Below are positions 16,897 through 26,699 of a stretch of DNA of 64,000 nucleotides, in pieces. The translations under genes were made by a program, and so were the position numbers. Positions within the stretch are counted from its first letter, which is position 1. Each line of letters starts with the position of its first letter. The stretch comes from Limnohabitans sp. Rim28. Its GTDB lineage: Bacteria > Pseudomonadota > Gammaproteobacteria > Burkholderiales > Burkholderiaceae_C. Location of the stretch: NCBI RefSeq assembly GCF_000293865.2, contig NZ_ALKN02000006.1, positions 1-64,000 of the forward strand. Direction: 5' to 3'. The notes under the pieces are model-generated. The model was not told the origin of the DNA, did not search any database, and saw nothing but the letters and a program-made list of their open reading frames with translations.

Positions 16897-18054
16897 TCAA
16901 TTTCTCCAAACCACTTGGTGATCTACGGCGTACAACTTGCAGGTGATGCCTCGGCGTGCCTGGCAAAAACCCAGGGCGCGCCCCACAGCCCAATCGCCCG
17001 TGGCAAAGCCGGCGCCACCCGGTCCGATGGCAAAAGCGCGGGGCAATGGGCTGGCCAGAAAACGGCTGTACAGGTTTTGCCGGGTCTCTGGCCCAACAGG
17101 CACTTTGTCGACCTCGTCGATCCGGGCAAAGTCGCTGGGCGCAGGCAGGGGCGGCAAGGCCGGCTGGGTGTAACCCGCCTTGGCCAGAAAAGCATCGACC
17201 AATGGCACCCAACGGTCCATGTCGATGCTGAATCCTGAGTGCCCATCCGGGCCTATGGCAGCAAGCTGGTGGAACTCGGCTTGTCCGCCGCCCTCAACCC
17301 AAGCCCGATGCCAGTCCCGGGGCGCCTGGGCACCCCAAAACAAATCGTTTTCCCAATACAACCAAAGCATGGGCGCCTTGGCCTGAGCCGCTCGGTTTTT
17401 CCACAAACGGCCAATTTCCGTCACGGCACAAGAGCGGCCTGGGCGTCCCACAGGGTCACCGCCAGTTCCGCCAGCAAAATTGACGGCCCCTTGCAAACCC
17501 GGTGGATTGCGCCAAACGGTGGCCACCGTGGTCAAGCCACCAACCGATTGGCCCATGACCCACCAGCGCGACGCATCGACAAAGGGCAGGCTGCGTGCAA
17601 ATTCGGCCACCGCCAGCACCTGGTCCGATGCCGCCAAGCTCATGGGTTCGATGCGGGGCTGGCTGCAGCCGCCATTGGTTTCCGGGTCAAAACCATCAAA
17701 GGTTTCGCCATAGCCCACCCGGGTGGGCACCATGACCACAAAGCCTTTGCCCACGAAATAGCGGGCCTGCTGTTCAAATCGAAAACGCGCAGGTTGGGCC
17801 ATTTTTTCAGCGCTGGTGGCACGGCCATGGTTGAGCACCACCATCGGAAATGGGCCATCCCCTGCGGGCTTGAACACCGTGACCGGAATCTGTCGCTGCT
17901 CGCGGCGGCCGTAAAGGTCTTGTACCGAAACCGGAACACGGTGAACGACTTCATGCAGATCTTTGGCGACCGGCAATTCGCCAGGGGCCTGCGCGTGCGC
18001 CATCACCGCCCACCAGCAGCAGCCCAAGCCCAGCAGACGAAGCAAAATTTTCAT
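16897..18054 (-). CDS. Secreted alpha/beta hydrolase
   Basis: 385 residues with an N-terminal signal peptide (LLRLLGLGCCWWAVMAHAQA). The alpha/beta hydrolase core has strand motif FPMVVLNHGRA, the nucleophile elbow GQSVGG, and a late His region (GPDGHSGF). It resembles dienelactone-hydrolase-like periplasmic esterases; the substrate is unknown. It sits inside the leucine operon, 10 bp after liuC and 1 bp before liuD, odd for an exported enzyme. It might release an ester or thioester precursor outside the cytoplasm, but that is speculation. Confidence 0.75.
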   Translation of the reverse strand: MKILLRLLGLGCCWWAVMAHAQAPGELPVAKDLHEVVHRVPVSVQDLYGRREQRQIPVTVFKPAGDGPFPMVVLNHGRATSAEKMAQPARFRFEQQARYFVGKGFVVMVPTRVGYGETFDGFDPETNGGCSQPRIEPMSLAASDQVLAVAEFARSLPFVDASRWWVMGQSVGGLTTVATVWRNPPGLQGAVNFAGGTGGDPVGRPGRSCAVTEIGRLWKNRAAQAKAPMLWLYWENDLFWGAQAPRDWHRAWVEGGGQAEFHQLAAIGPDGHSGFSIDMDRWVPLVDAFLAKAGYTQPALPPLPAPSDFARIDEVDKVPVGPETRQNLYSRFLASPLPRAFAIGPGGAGFATGDWAVGRALGFCQARRGITCKLYAVDHQVVWRN

Positions 18055-18064
18055 ATCGGCTCGC

Positions 18065-18850
18065 TCAAGGCATCAACCAATTCGGTTTGCGCTTTTGCAA
18101 GAAGGACTGCACACCTTCTTTGCCCTGCTCGCTGGCGCGGATGTCGGCAATCCCCGCCACCGTCTGCGCCACCAGCGCATCGTTGATCTCGCGCTCGGCC
18201 ACGTCCTGCACCAGTTTTTTGCAGGCCCGCACGGCATGGGGGCTGGCGTTCACCAGGGCCTGTGTCAGCTCTGCCACTTTGGCGTCCAGCGCACCGGCCG
18301 TCACCACCTCGTGCACCAGACCCATGCGGTGCGCCTCGGCCGCGCCAAAACGTTCGGCCGTCAAGAAATAGCGGTGCGCCGCACGCGCGCCCATGGCGCG
18401 GATCACATAGGGGCTGATGGTGGCGGGGATCAGGCCCAGCTTGACCTCGCTCAGGCAGTAATGGGCCGTGTCCACACTGACGGCCATGTCACACGCCGCC
18501 ACCAAGCCCATGCCGCCCGCATACACATCGCCTTGCACACGGGCGATGGTGGGCTGGGGGCACTCATAAATGGCGCGCAACATGGCGGCCAACTCGCCCG
18601 CATCGGCCAGGTTTTCATCGCGGGTGTAGTCGGCCATGCGGCGCATCCAATTCAGGTCAGCACCCGCACAAAATGCAGGCCCCTCGGCGGCCAACACCAC
18701 ACAGCGCACAGCAGCATCTTGGGCCACCGCCAGAAACGCGTTTTTCAGATCGGCAATGACGTCGTCGTTGAAGGCGTTGCGCACATCGGGGCGCGACAGC
18801 GTGATGGTGTGCACGCCAGCCAGGGTGGAAAATTTCAGGGCTGTGCTCAT
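18065..18850 (-). CDS. liuC: Methylglutaconyl-CoA hydratase (enoyl-CoA hydratase family)
   Basis: 261-residue crotonase-fold enzyme. Oxyanion-hole motifs CAGADLNWM and GDVYAGGMGLVAACD, and the downstream LSEVKLGLIPATISPYV with its Glu, are typical of the LiuC branch. It hydrates 3-methylglutaconyl-CoA to HMG-CoA. Start at ATG 18850 overlaps the stop of the DinB-like gene (ATGA), so translation is coupled. Operon context with the carboxylase and lyase supports the name. Confidence 0.92.
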   Translation of the reverse strand: MSTALKFSTLAGVHTITLSRPDVRNAFNDDVIADLKNAFLAVAQDAAVRCVVLAAEGPAFCAGADLNWMRRMADYTRDENLADAGELAAMLRAIYECPQPTIARVQGDVYAGGMGLVAACDMAVSVDTAHYCLSEVKLGLIPATISPYVIRAMGARAAHRYFLTAERFGAAEAHRMGLVHEVVTAGALDAKVAELTQALVNASPHAVRACKKLVQDVAEREINDALVAQTVAGIADIRASEQGKEGVQSFLQKRKPNWLMP

Positions 18851-19383
18851 GTTTTGGACGCCTGTTCTGTTTGAAGGAAGTCCACCATGTCCAGCGCCGG
18901 GCAAGGCTGGCCCATGGCCGTCAAGGCCGCCGTGATCTGCCCGCGGTGGTGGGTGGCGTGGTTGAACACATGCGCCAAGGTGGCCGCAAACGGCAAGGAC
19001 AGGGGGGCGCCTTGGCTGGTCTGGTAGTCCAGATGGCCATCAAAACGCTCGGCACTCCAGCTGGCGATCAGTGGCGTCCAGTTGGCCGATCCGCCCTTGA
19101 TCGCCTGCGCCAGGCGTTCGCGATCGGGTTCAATTTCACTGTTCAGCGCCAACACGGGCGATTTGCCTTTGGCAAAACGCGCATACCAAAGCAGGTGCTC
19201 GGCCACCAGCATGTGGTTCAACGTGCCGTGGACGCTTTTGAAGAACAGACCCACGTCGCGTTGGTAGTCTTCGCCTGGCAGGCGCGAGACCGCCTCCAGC
19301 AGGCGGTGCGTGGCCCACACGTGGTAGGGCGCCTGGGTGTTGAAGTGGCGGTGCCAAGTGGATGCGTTGTTCAGTGTGTCCAT
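18847..19383 (-). CDS. DinB-family protein
   Basis: 178 residues forming the DinB/YfiT-like four-helix bundle. His residues in HGTLNHMLVAEHLLW and in HVFNHATHHRGQITAAL supply the usual metal-binding triad. Members are metal-dependent thiol transferases or of unknown role. Located between liuB (45 bp) and liuC (overlap) inside the leucine operon, so a thiol-related detoxification role during acyl-CoA catabolism is conceivable but unproven. Confidence 0.85.
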   Translation of the reverse strand: MDTLNNASTWHRHFNTQAPYHVWATHRLLEAVSRLPGEDYQRDVGLFFKSVHGTLNHMLVAEHLLWYARFAKGKSPVLALNSEIEPDRERLAQAIKGGSANWTPLIASWSAERFDGHLDYQTSQGAPLSLPFAATLAHVFNHATHHRGQITAALTAMGQPCPALDMVDFLQTEQASKT

Positions 19384-19428
19384 GTGTCCAGCCCAGTCAG
19401 AGGGAATGAATTTGAAGAGTCATACCCA

Positions 19429-21036
19429 TCACATGCGGAAAAGTCCAAATTTCGTCTCGGGAATCGGGGCGTTCAGCGATGCACTCAATCCCAGCGCCAA
19501 CACGCGGCGGGTGTCCGCCGGGTCAATGATGCCGTCGTCCCAGATGCGGGCGGTGGCGTAATACGGGTGGCCTTGGTCCTCATATTGCTGCTTGATCGGG
19601 GCTTTAAAGGCCTCTTCTTCTTCCGTGCTCCACTGACCGCCCTTGCCCTCAATACCGTCGCGCTTGACAGTGGCCAAGACGCTCGCGGCTTGCTCGCCGC
19701 CCATGACAGAGATGCGGGCGTTGGGCCACATCCACAAAAATCGTGGCGCAAATGCACGGCCGCACATGCCATAGTTGCCGGCGCCAAAGCTGCCGCCGAT
19801 GATGATGGTGAATTTGGGCACCGCAGCGGTGGCCACGGCCGTAACCATCTTGGCGCCATTGCGGGCGATGCCTTCGTTCTCGTATTTGCGCCCGACCATG
19901 AAGCCGGTGATGTTCTGCAAGAAGACCAGTGGGATCTTGCGCTGGCAGCACAGCTCGATGAAGTGCGCACCTTTGAGCGCCGACTCACTGAACAAGATAC
20001 CGTTGTTGGCGATGATGCCCACCGGCATGCCTTCGATGCGGGCAAAGCCGCAAATCAGGGTGGTGCCAAAACGAGATTTGAATTCATCAAACTCCGAACC
20101 GTCCACGATGCGGGCAATGATTTCGCGCACATCAAAGGGCTTGCGCGTGTCCGTGGGAATCACGCCGTACAACTCTTGCGCATCCAACAGCGGCGGCACG
20201 GGTGCGTGCGTGGCGATGTTGGGGGCCTTTTGCGCGTTCAGGTTTTTCACAGCCTGCCGGGCCAGCGCCAGCGCATGCACATCGTTTTGCGCCAAATGGT
20301 CGGCTACACCCGACAGGCGGGTGTGCACATCGCCACCGCCCAAATCTTCGGCGCTCACCACCTCGCCGGTAGCGGCTTTGACCAGCGGCGGGCCGCCCAA
20401 GAAGATGGTGCCCTGGTTCTTGACGATGATGGTCTCGTCGCTCATGGCGGGCACATACGCGCCACCCGCCGTGCAACTGCCCATGACCACGGCGATTTGC
20501 GCAATGCCCAACGCACTCATGTTCGCTTGGTTGAAGAAAATGCGGCCGAAGTGGTCGCGGTCGGGAAAGACCTCGTCCTGATTGGGCAAGTTGGCCCCCC
20601 CGGAATCGACCAAATAGATGCAAGGCAAGTGGTTTTGCTGCGCGATCTCTTGCGCCCGCAAATGCTTTTTCACCGTGAGGGGGTAGTAGGTCCCGCCCTT
20701 CACTGTGGCGTCGTTGCACACGATCATGCAGTCCACGCCGCTCACGCGGCCAATGCCCACGATCACGCCCGAGCTGGGCGCATCGTTGTTGTACATGTTG
20801 AGTGCGGCCAGCGGTGCGACTTCGAGAAAAGGCGTGCCGGGGTCCAGCAGCATTTGCACGCGGTCACGCGGCAGCAACTTACCCCGGGCGATGTGCTTGG
20901 CGCGGGGGGCGTCACCGCCACCCAAAGCCACGCGCTCCAAGTGCGCATGCAGGTCATCCACCAGGCTGCGCATGGCTGCGGCGTTGTGCTGGAAATCGGC
21001 AGAACGTGGGTTCAGTTGTGAGTGCAAAACAGTCAT
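19429..21036 (-). CDS. liuB: 3-methylcrotonyl-CoA carboxylase, carboxyltransferase beta subunit
   Basis: 535 residues with two crotonase-like carboxyltransferase halves: [29 protein letters not shown] and [12 protein letters not shown] in the first; [17 protein letters not shown] and [16 protein letters not shown] in the second. It transfers the carboxyl group from biotin on LiuD to 3-methylcrotonyl-CoA. First gene of the leucine operon, start ATG 21036, divergent from the AraC regulator across 131 bp. Length and motifs match MccB/LiuB better than propionyl-CoA carboxylase beta. Confidence 0.95.
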   Translation of the reverse strand: MTVLHSQLNPRSADFQHNAAAMRSLVDDLHAHLERVALGGGDAPRAKHIARGKLLPRDRVQMLLDPGTPFLEVAPLAALNMYNNDAPSSGVIVGIGRVSGVDCMIVCNDATVKGGTYYPLTVKKHLRAQEIAQQNHLPCIYLVDSGGANLPNQDEVFPDRDHFGRIFFNQANMSALGIAQIAVVMGSCTAGGAYVPAMSDETIIVKNQGTIFLGGPPLVKAATGEVVSAEDLGGGDVHTRLSGVADHLAQNDVHALALARQAVKNLNAQKAPNIATHAPVPPLLDAQELYGVIPTDTRKPFDVREIIARIVDGSEFDEFKSRFGTTLICGFARIEGMPVGIIANNGILFSESALKGAHFIELCCQRKIPLVFLQNITGFMVGRKYENEGIARNGAKMVTAVATAAVPKFTIIIGGSFGAGNYGMCGRAFAPRFLWMWPNARISVMGGEQAASVLATVKRDGIEGKGGQWSTEEEEAFKAPIKQQYEDQGHPYYATARIWDDGIIDPADTRRVLALGLSASLNAPIPETKFGLFRM

Positions 21037-21167
21037 GTGTCTTCCTTGGCTGTGGCCCGTGCACAGGGCAAACACCGCGCCTGTGGGCAATACCTGCCAG
21101 CTTAAGACCTGCGCCCGGTGGGGAGGGCGTCAAATAGGTTGCAAATCGTGCCACAATTTCAAGACCC

Positions 21168-22211
21168 ATGAACCCACACTTGCCCGATCCACCTCACCCG
21201 ATCCACACCGCCCGTGCTGAGACACCCATAGCCTTTGTAAAAGCCATTGCACAGGCCTACACCCAGCGCGGCATGGACCCACTGCCCGCCCTGGTCGAGG
21301 CACAAATTACGCCAAATTTATTGAGCCAAAAGGATGCACGCATCACCGCGCTGCAAATGGAGTGGCTATCAGCCACCGCCATGCGGGCGCTGGACGATGA
21401 GGCCCTGGGCTGGTTCAGCCGCCGCCTCCCTTGGGGCAGCTACGGCATGCTGGTGCGCGCCTCACTGACCGCCCCCACTTTGGGCGTGGCGCTGGCCCGC
21501 TGGTGCCGCCACCACGGTCTGCTGACCGACGACATTCGTTTGCAAGTCAGCACTGAGGCGGGCGTGGCGCATCTGCAATTGCATGAAAACTGCCCACGGG
21601 GCGCTTTGCAGGAATTTGCCGTGGTGTCGGTGCTGCGCAATGCTTTGGGCGTGGCCTGCTGGCTGACCGACTCGCGCATTCCGCTGCTGCAAACCACTGT
21701 GCGCTTTGCACCACCGCACCATGCCGACAGTTACCGTGTGCTGTTTGACGGCCCCACACAATTCAACGCGCCCGCGCACAGCCTGCAATTTGACGCAGGT
21801 TATCTGAGCCTGCCGGTGCGCCGCGACGAAGCTGCCTTGCAACGCATGCTGCAACGCGCCTTGCTGCTCACCGTCCGCCCTTACCGGCGCGACCGCTTGT
21901 TGGTGGAGAAAGTGCGCCAGACCCTGGCCGAACACCCTGAGCACAGCCGCAATGCCGATGACCTGGCGGCCTGGCTGAACCTGTCGGCCCGCACCTTGCA
22001 CCGGCAACTCAAAGAGGAAGGCGCCAGCCTGCAACAACTCAAAGACGCGGTGCGCCGCGACCTGGCCACCGACCTGCTGCTGCGCACGCAGCGCCCCATC
22101 AAACAGATCGCCGCCGAGGTGGGGTTTCAGAACGAGAAGAGTTTCATGCGCGCCTTCAAAGGCTGGACGGGGCAAACGCCTGAAGAATTCAGACTGGCCA
22201 AGGTCCCTTGA
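21168..22211 (+). CDS. AraC-family transcriptional regulator
   Basis: 347 residues. An N-terminal arabinose-binding-like domain of the type found in OruR/ArgR-like regulators (residues about 20-220) precedes two helix-turn-helix motifs (ADDLAAWLNLSARTLHRQLKEEG and IKQIAAEVGFQNEKSFMRAFKGWTGQTPEEFR). Divergent from liuB, which makes it the obvious candidate to control the leucine operon. The gap has none of the 22-bp LiuR-type sites found near liuR. The effector is unknown. Confidence 0.9.
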   Translation: MNPHLPDPPHPIHTARAETPIAFVKAIAQAYTQRGMDPLPALVEAQITPNLLSQKDARITALQMEWLSATAMRALDDEALGWFSRRLPWGSYGMLVRASLTAPTLGVALARWCRHHGLLTDDIRLQVSTEAGVAHLQLHENCPRGALQEFAVVSVLRNALGVACWLTDSRIPLLQTTVRFAPPHHADSYRVLFDGPTQFNAPAHSLQFDAGYLSLPVRRDEAALQRMLQRALLLTVRPYRRDRLLVEKVRQTLAEHPEHSRNADDLAAWLNLSARTLHRQLKEEGASLQQLKDAVRRDLATDLLLRTQRPIKQIAAEVGFQNEKSFMRAFKGWTGQTPEEFRLAKVP

Positions 22212-22233
22212 GAGGCACTGACCTGTGCCGGAC

Positions 22234-22881
22234 TCAAGCCAGACGCAGCTCGTGCATGCCAGTGAACACCCGCTGCGCGCCCGCCTGCAAGAGCGGCGCG
22301 TGTTCGGCGGGTGACGCGGCATAGGCCCACACCGTCGCACCAGCAGCCACACCGGCCGTGATGCCCACGGTGGTGTCTTCCACCACCAAGCAACGTGCCG
22401 GGTCCATCTGCAAATGGGCCGCAGCGGCCAAATACACATCAGGGTGCGGTTTGCTGCGGGGCATTTCGTGGCCACTGAAAATACGGCCTTCAAAAAAGTG
22501 CATGAGGCCCACTTGCTTGAGCATCATCTCGACCTTGAAGCGGTCAGCGCCGGAGGCCACAGCGATGCGACCTTGGCAATGGTCATGCAGATGCGCCACC
22601 GCCTCGTGCACGCCTTCAATGGCGGTGATGCTTTGCGTCAAACGCTCATTGCGAAGTGCAAAAAACTGCGCCAGCCATTCGTCGGTGAGCGGCTGACCGG
22701 TGTGCGCCTCGATGGTGGTGCGCTGGCTTTTGACGGTATGACCCACAAAGCGCTGCATGCACTCGGCCAGCGTCATGCGCCAGCCTTGCGCTTCAAACAT
22801 GTCGCGCAGCACGCCGCAGGTGATGGCCTCGCTGTCCACCAGCACACCGTCGCAGTCAAACAAAATGGCTTCAAAGTTCAT
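22234..22881 (-). CDS. HAD-superfamily phosphatase (beta-phosphoglucomutase-like)
   Basis: 215 residues, HAD subfamily IA. Motif I FDCDGVLVDSEA, motif II VASGADR, motif III Lys in PRSKPHPDVYLAAA, motif IV VVEDTTVGITAG. Likely dephosphorylates a small phosphosugar such as a phosphoglycolate- or sugar-phosphate-type substrate. Start ATG 22881 puts motif I at the N-terminus; an upstream ATG at 22902 is open. Convergent with the AraC gene. Confidence 0.88.
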   Translation of the reverse strand: MNFEAILFDCDGVLVDSEAITCGVLRDMFEAQGWRMTLAECMQRFVGHTVKSQRTTIEAHTGQPLTDEWLAQFFALRNERLTQSITAIEGVHEAVAHLHDHCQGRIAVASGADRFKVEMMLKQVGLMHFFEGRIFSGHEMPRSKPHPDVYLAAAAHLQMDPARCLVVEDTTVGITAGVAAGATVWAYAASPAEHAPLLQAGAQRVFTGMHELRLA

Positions 22882-22926
22882 GGGTGAGATGATAGGGGGC
22901 ATTGTGCAGATGCTCTGAGTCAAGCC

Positions 22927-23331
22927 TTAAAGCGCATCGCCGTCCACATAAAACCAGCGATCGCCATCTGCGGCGGGTTCGCGCACAAAGCGGCTGCGCT
23001 CATGTTGGCGAACGGCTTTGCCGCCGACCCGAAAGCGCGCGACAAACTCCACCTCGGCGGTATCTGTCCCTGTAACGCGGTGATGCTTGATCTCCAAGCC
23101 CAACCATTTGCCGCCAGCTTCGAGCGTCAGCTCAGCAGGGCGTTGGCTGCTGTGCCAAGTCGCCAACAAATACGGCACGTCACCCTGCACAAAGGCGCTG
23201 TAACGTGAGCGCATGAGGCGTTCAGCATCAGGGGCTGGCTGACCTGCGTGCAGTGGGCCGCAGCAGTCAGTCAAAGCGAGTGGCTGGCCTTTGGCACTTG
23301 TGCGGCCGCAGGGGCATGGCACCGCCATCAA
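22927..23331 (-). CDS. YchJ-family protein (SEC-C type zinc ligands)
   Basis: 134 residues, UPF0225/YchJ family. N-terminal CPCG...CCGPLHAG supplies zinc-binding cysteines, then [21 protein letters not shown] and a beta-rich NTF2-like body ending RWFYVDGDA. Function unknown. The start overlaps the end of the rhodanese gene (ATGA), so the two form an operon. Confidence 0.9.
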   Translation of the reverse strand: MMAVPCPCGRTSAKGQPLALTDCCGPLHAGQPAPDAERLMRSRYSAFVQGDVPYLLATWHSSQRPAELTLEAGGKWLGLEIKHHRVTGTDTAEVEFVARFRVGGKAVRQHERSRFVREPAADGDRWFYVDGDAL

Positions 23332-23759
23332 GCGCCTTTGCGCGCCGCGCTTTCAGCTTTGTGCTGTTCCATCGTGACGACAGGGCCTCCGACTTTTTTC
23401 CAGGCGGCAAAACCACCGTCGATGTGGGCCACATTGGTCATGCCCATGTCTTGCAGGGTTTTGGTGGCCAGGGCGCTGCGCCAGCCTGCGCCGCAAAACA
23501 AGATGAATTGTTTGCTCTCGTCGGCGAACACGGGCTTGAAGTAGGGCGAGGCCGGGTCCACCCAAAATTCCAACATGCCCCGAGGCGCGAGCAATGCGCC
23601 CGGGACTGTGCCGTCGCGCTCCAACTCACGCGGGTCGCGGATGTCGACGATCTGCACGCTGGGGTCGCTCATGCGGGCGCGAACCGTTTCCACGCTGTGC
23701 GTCGTGACCTGGGCCATGGCTTGGTCAACAAGCACTTGAAAACCTTGGGTGATGGGCAT
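23328..23759 (-). CDS. Rhodanese-like sulfurtransferase
   Basis: 143-residue single-domain rhodanese. [21 protein letters not shown] forms the first motif, and the catalytic loop [13 protein letters not shown] has the active Cys. Transfers sulfane sulfur or acts in redox handling. AAGGAG lies 7-8 nt before ATG 23759. Coupled to the YchJ-like gene downstream. Confidence 0.92.
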   Translation of the reverse strand: MPITQGFQVLVDQAMAQVTTHSVETVRARMSDPSVQIVDIRDPRELERDGTVPGALLAPRGMLEFWVDPASPYFKPVFADESKQFILFCGAGWRSALATKTLQDMGMTNVAHIDGGFAAWKKVGGPVVTMEQHKAESAARKGA

Positions 23760-23795
23760 GTGTTTCTCCTTGAATAGACGGCAAAACTGCCGACT

Positions 23796-25259
23796 TTATT
23801 TGCGCCAAAAATGTGAACTGAACAACACCAGGACCGACAGCAACTCCAGTCGGCCCAGCAGCATGGCAAAACTCAGGACACTCAGCTGAAAAGGGTTGAG
23901 GTTGCCATAGTTGCCCGATGGCCCGACCTCGCCCAGACCGGGTCCGATGTTGTTGACCGTGGCGATCACAGCCGAAAACGCGGTGACGATGTCCAAGCCG
24001 CTGAGCAAGAGCAACATGCTCAAGCTCATGGTGGCTCCGCCATAAATGAGCATGAAGCCCAGCACCGCCGTCATGACCGACATGGGAATCACCGAGCCGC
24101 CCAGCGTCACCGGGTTGATGACGCGCGGATGAATGATGCGCACCAACTCACGACGTGCCTGCTTGACCAACAAAATCATGCGCACCAGCTTGATACCGCC
24201 GCCCGTAGACCCCGCACACGACACAAAGCAACCCAAGAACATCAGCAAAATCGGTGCGAACACGGGCCATTGCGCGTAATCGGTGGCGGCATAACCCGTG
24301 GTGGTGGCCAAAGACACCACATGAAAGGCGCTGATGCGCAAGGCCTCCAACGCGTCGTTGTAAACACCATGCACCAAGAGCAAGGCCATGACCAACAAAG
24401 TGGCAAGCACCAGCACGGCCAAATAGGTGCGGATTTCGCGATCCTTGCTGATGGGCGAAAAGGAGCGGCTGCGCAAGACCACAAAGTAGCGCACAAAGCT
24501 GATGCCGGCCAGGGTCATGAACACGATGGCGACCCACTCGATCATGGGCGAATTGAAGTGCCCAAAACTGGCGTCATAAGAAGAAAAGCCCCCCAGACCC
24601 ATGGTGGTGCACATGTGCATGAAGGCGTCGGCCCAACTCATGCCCGCCCAGCGGTAAGCCAGCAAGCAAGCGGCCGAAAACAAAAAGTAAACGCCCCACA
24701 AACCCCGCGCGGTCTCGGCAATTCGGGGCGTGAACTTGGTGTCTTTCATGGGGCCAGGGGTTTCGGTCTTGTAGAGCTGCATCCCACCCAGACCCAACAT
24801 GGGCAAGACCGCCACCACCAACAGCATGATGCCCAAGCCGCCCATCAACTGCAAAAAGCAGCGCCAAATGTTGACCGATACCGGCAAGTGCTCAAGCCCC
24901 GACAACGCGGTGGCCCCGGTGGCCGTGAGCGCGCTCATGGCCTCAAAGTAAGCTTTGAACCAAGTGATCTCGGGCACCAAAAACATGAGGGGCAAGGCCG
25001 AATAGGCCGGCAAGACCAGCCACACCATGTTGACCAACAAGAAGCCGTCTTTGGTCTTCAACTCACGCCGATGCTTGTGCGTGACCCATGCCAACACCAG
25101 ACCACTGCAGACGGTCAAGCCAAAGCCAGCGAGCCAAATCCATTGCAAGTCGTGGTGGTCTTCAAACCAGGCCCAGATGCCGGGCACCAAAAACGTGACC
25201 GAAAACGCGATCAAAATGCGCGCCATCAAGGCCAAGACTGGCGAGAAGAAGGTGAGCAT
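23796..25259 (-). CDS. trkH: Trk potassium uptake protein TrkH
   Basis: 487-residue inner-membrane channel-like subunit of the Trk potassium system. Repeated pore-helix/filter segments such as SALTATGATAL, TTMGLGGFSSYDASF, TTTGYAATDYAQW and TVNNIGPGLGEVGPSGNY are visible. Its start overlaps the trkA stop by one base (TGATG), so TrkA and TrkH are co-translated. Confidence 0.95.
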   Translation of the reverse strand: MLTFFSPVLALMARILIAFSVTFLVPGIWAWFEDHHDLQWIWLAGFGLTVCSGLVLAWVTHKHRRELKTKDGFLLVNMVWLVLPAYSALPLMFLVPEITWFKAYFEAMSALTATGATALSGLEHLPVSVNIWRCFLQLMGGLGIMLLVVAVLPMLGLGGMQLYKTETPGPMKDTKFTPRIAETARGLWGVYFLFSAACLLAYRWAGMSWADAFMHMCTTMGLGGFSSYDASFGHFNSPMIEWVAIVFMTLAGISFVRYFVVLRSRSFSPISKDREIRTYLAVLVLATLLVMALLLVHGVYNDALEALRISAFHVVSLATTTGYAATDYAQWPVFAPILLMFLGCFVSCAGSTGGGIKLVRMILLVKQARRELVRIIHPRVINPVTLGGSVIPMSVMTAVLGFMLIYGGATMSLSMLLLLSGLDIVTAFSAVIATVNNIGPGLGEVGPSGNYGNLNPFQLSVLSFAMLLGRLELLSVLVLFSSHFWRK

Positions 25260-26650
25260 CAGCCAAAGAAGGTCGCGCTGACCTGAAAAAGTTTTTCCAC
25301 CGCACGCACATCCTGTTTATTGGGAATGAACAAGACGATGTGGTCATTGGCTTCGATCAAGGTGTCATGGTGTGGCATCAGCACCTCGGAGTTTTTGCCC
25401 TCGCCACGCACAATGGCGCCCATGCTCACCCCCTTGGGCAGCTGGATGTCTTCGACACGCCGACCCACCAACTTCGAGGTTTTGAGGTCGCCCCGCGCAA
25501 TGCCCTCCAAGGCCTCGGCCGCACCCCGACGCAGGCTGTGCACCGCCGCCACATCGCCCCGACGCAGGTGCGCCAGCAGCTCACCGATCACGGTTTGCGC
25601 GGGAGAAATGGCGATGTCGATGGTGCTGCCTTGCATCATGTCGGCATAGGCGCGGCGGTTGATCAAGGCCATCACACGCCCGGCCCCCATGCGCTTGGCC
25701 AACATGGCCGACATGATGTTGTCTTCGTCGTCGCTGGTCAGCGCCAAAAACAAGTCCATCTCGCCCACATTTTCTTCGTGAAGCAGGTCCTCGTCAGCGC
25801 CGTCACCATTCAGGATGAGCATGCTGGAGGGCAACTGACTGGCCAGGTACTCGCAACGCTTTTTGTCCCGCTCGATCAGCTTCACGTCGTACTGGTCCGC
25901 CAAAATGCGCGCCAAACGCAAGCCCACCTTGCCGCCCCCGGCCAGCATGAGGCGCCGAACGGGTTGGTCGGTTTTATGGATACCGGACAACACCACGGGG
26001 ATCTTGCGGGTGTCGGCCAGCACAAACACCTCGTCGCCCGGCAAGATGCAGGTCTCGGGCAGCGCGTCCACTTGCGTGTCTTGCCGGTACAGCGCCACCA
26101 CGCGCATCTCGGCATCCGGTAAGCGGTCACGAAACTCGGCGATGGTGTGGTTCACCAACAGGCTGTCGGCCGCTGCGCGCACCACGATCAGGCTCACACG
26201 GCCCTCGGCAAATTCGAGCACCTGCAAGGCCTCGGGGTACTGGATCAGCTGCTGGATGTAGCGCATCACCGACTCTTCGGGGCAGATCACATGGTCCACC
26301 GCAAAACCGGATTTACCCAACAAGGCGTCACCCTCGTTGAATTCGGGCGAACGCAGCCGTGCGATGGTGGTGGGCACGTTGAAGACGTCGTGGGCGATTT
26401 TGCAAACCACCAAATTCGACTCGTCGGCTGCCGCGCAGGCAATCAGCATGTCGGCGTCCTGGGCCCCGGCCTCGCGCAGGACCGAAGGCTGGATGCCGTT
26501 GCCCACCACACCACGCAGGTCCAAACGCTCTTCCAACAAGCGCAGACGTGCCGGGTCTTGGTCGATGACGGTGATGTCGTTTTGCTCGGAAACCAGGCTT
26601 TCAGCGACGCTTTCGCGCACTCGGCCGGCACCCAGGATGATGATGTTCAT
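25259..26650 (-). CDS. trkA: Trk system potassium regulator TrkA
   Basis: 463 residues arranged as two RCK units, each with a Rossmann NAD-binding domain and a TrkA_C domain. It gates TrkH in response to nucleotides at the inner face of the membrane. The second nucleotide motif is intact (LAGGGKVGLRLARIL). The first reads LGAGRVRESVAESL, with Arg where the third glycine of GxGxxG is expected, a single-base Gly-to-Arg change. Start ATG 26650 fits this family; upstream extension is not supported. Confidence 0.94.
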   Translation of the reverse strand: MNIIILGAGRVRESVAESLVSEQNDITVIDQDPARLRLLEERLDLRGVVGNGIQPSVLREAGAQDADMLIACAAADESNLVVCKIAHDVFNVPTTIARLRSPEFNEGDALLGKSGFAVDHVICPEESVMRYIQQLIQYPEALQVLEFAEGRVSLIVVRAAADSLLVNHTIAEFRDRLPDAEMRVVALYRQDTQVDALPETCILPGDEVFVLADTRKIPVVLSGIHKTDQPVRRLMLAGGGKVGLRLARILADQYDVKLIERDKKRCEYLASQLPSSMLILNGDGADEDLLHEENVGEMDLFLALTSDDEDNIMSAMLAKRMGAGRVMALINRRAYADMMQGSTIDIAISPAQTVIGELLAHLRRGDVAAVHSLRRGAAEALEGIARGDLKTSKLVGRRVEDIQLPKGVSMGAIVRGEGKNSEVLMPHHDTLIEANDHIVLFIPNKQDVRAVEKLFQVSATFFG

Positions 26651-26699
26651 GAGGCCTGATGATACGGGAGCCCACCCCTGGAACCGCCCGCCTTGTCCC

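Noticed and set aside
21037-21167. LiuR-type operator upstream of liuB
   Set aside because: No TTGACGTT/AACGTCAA arms on either strand in the gap.
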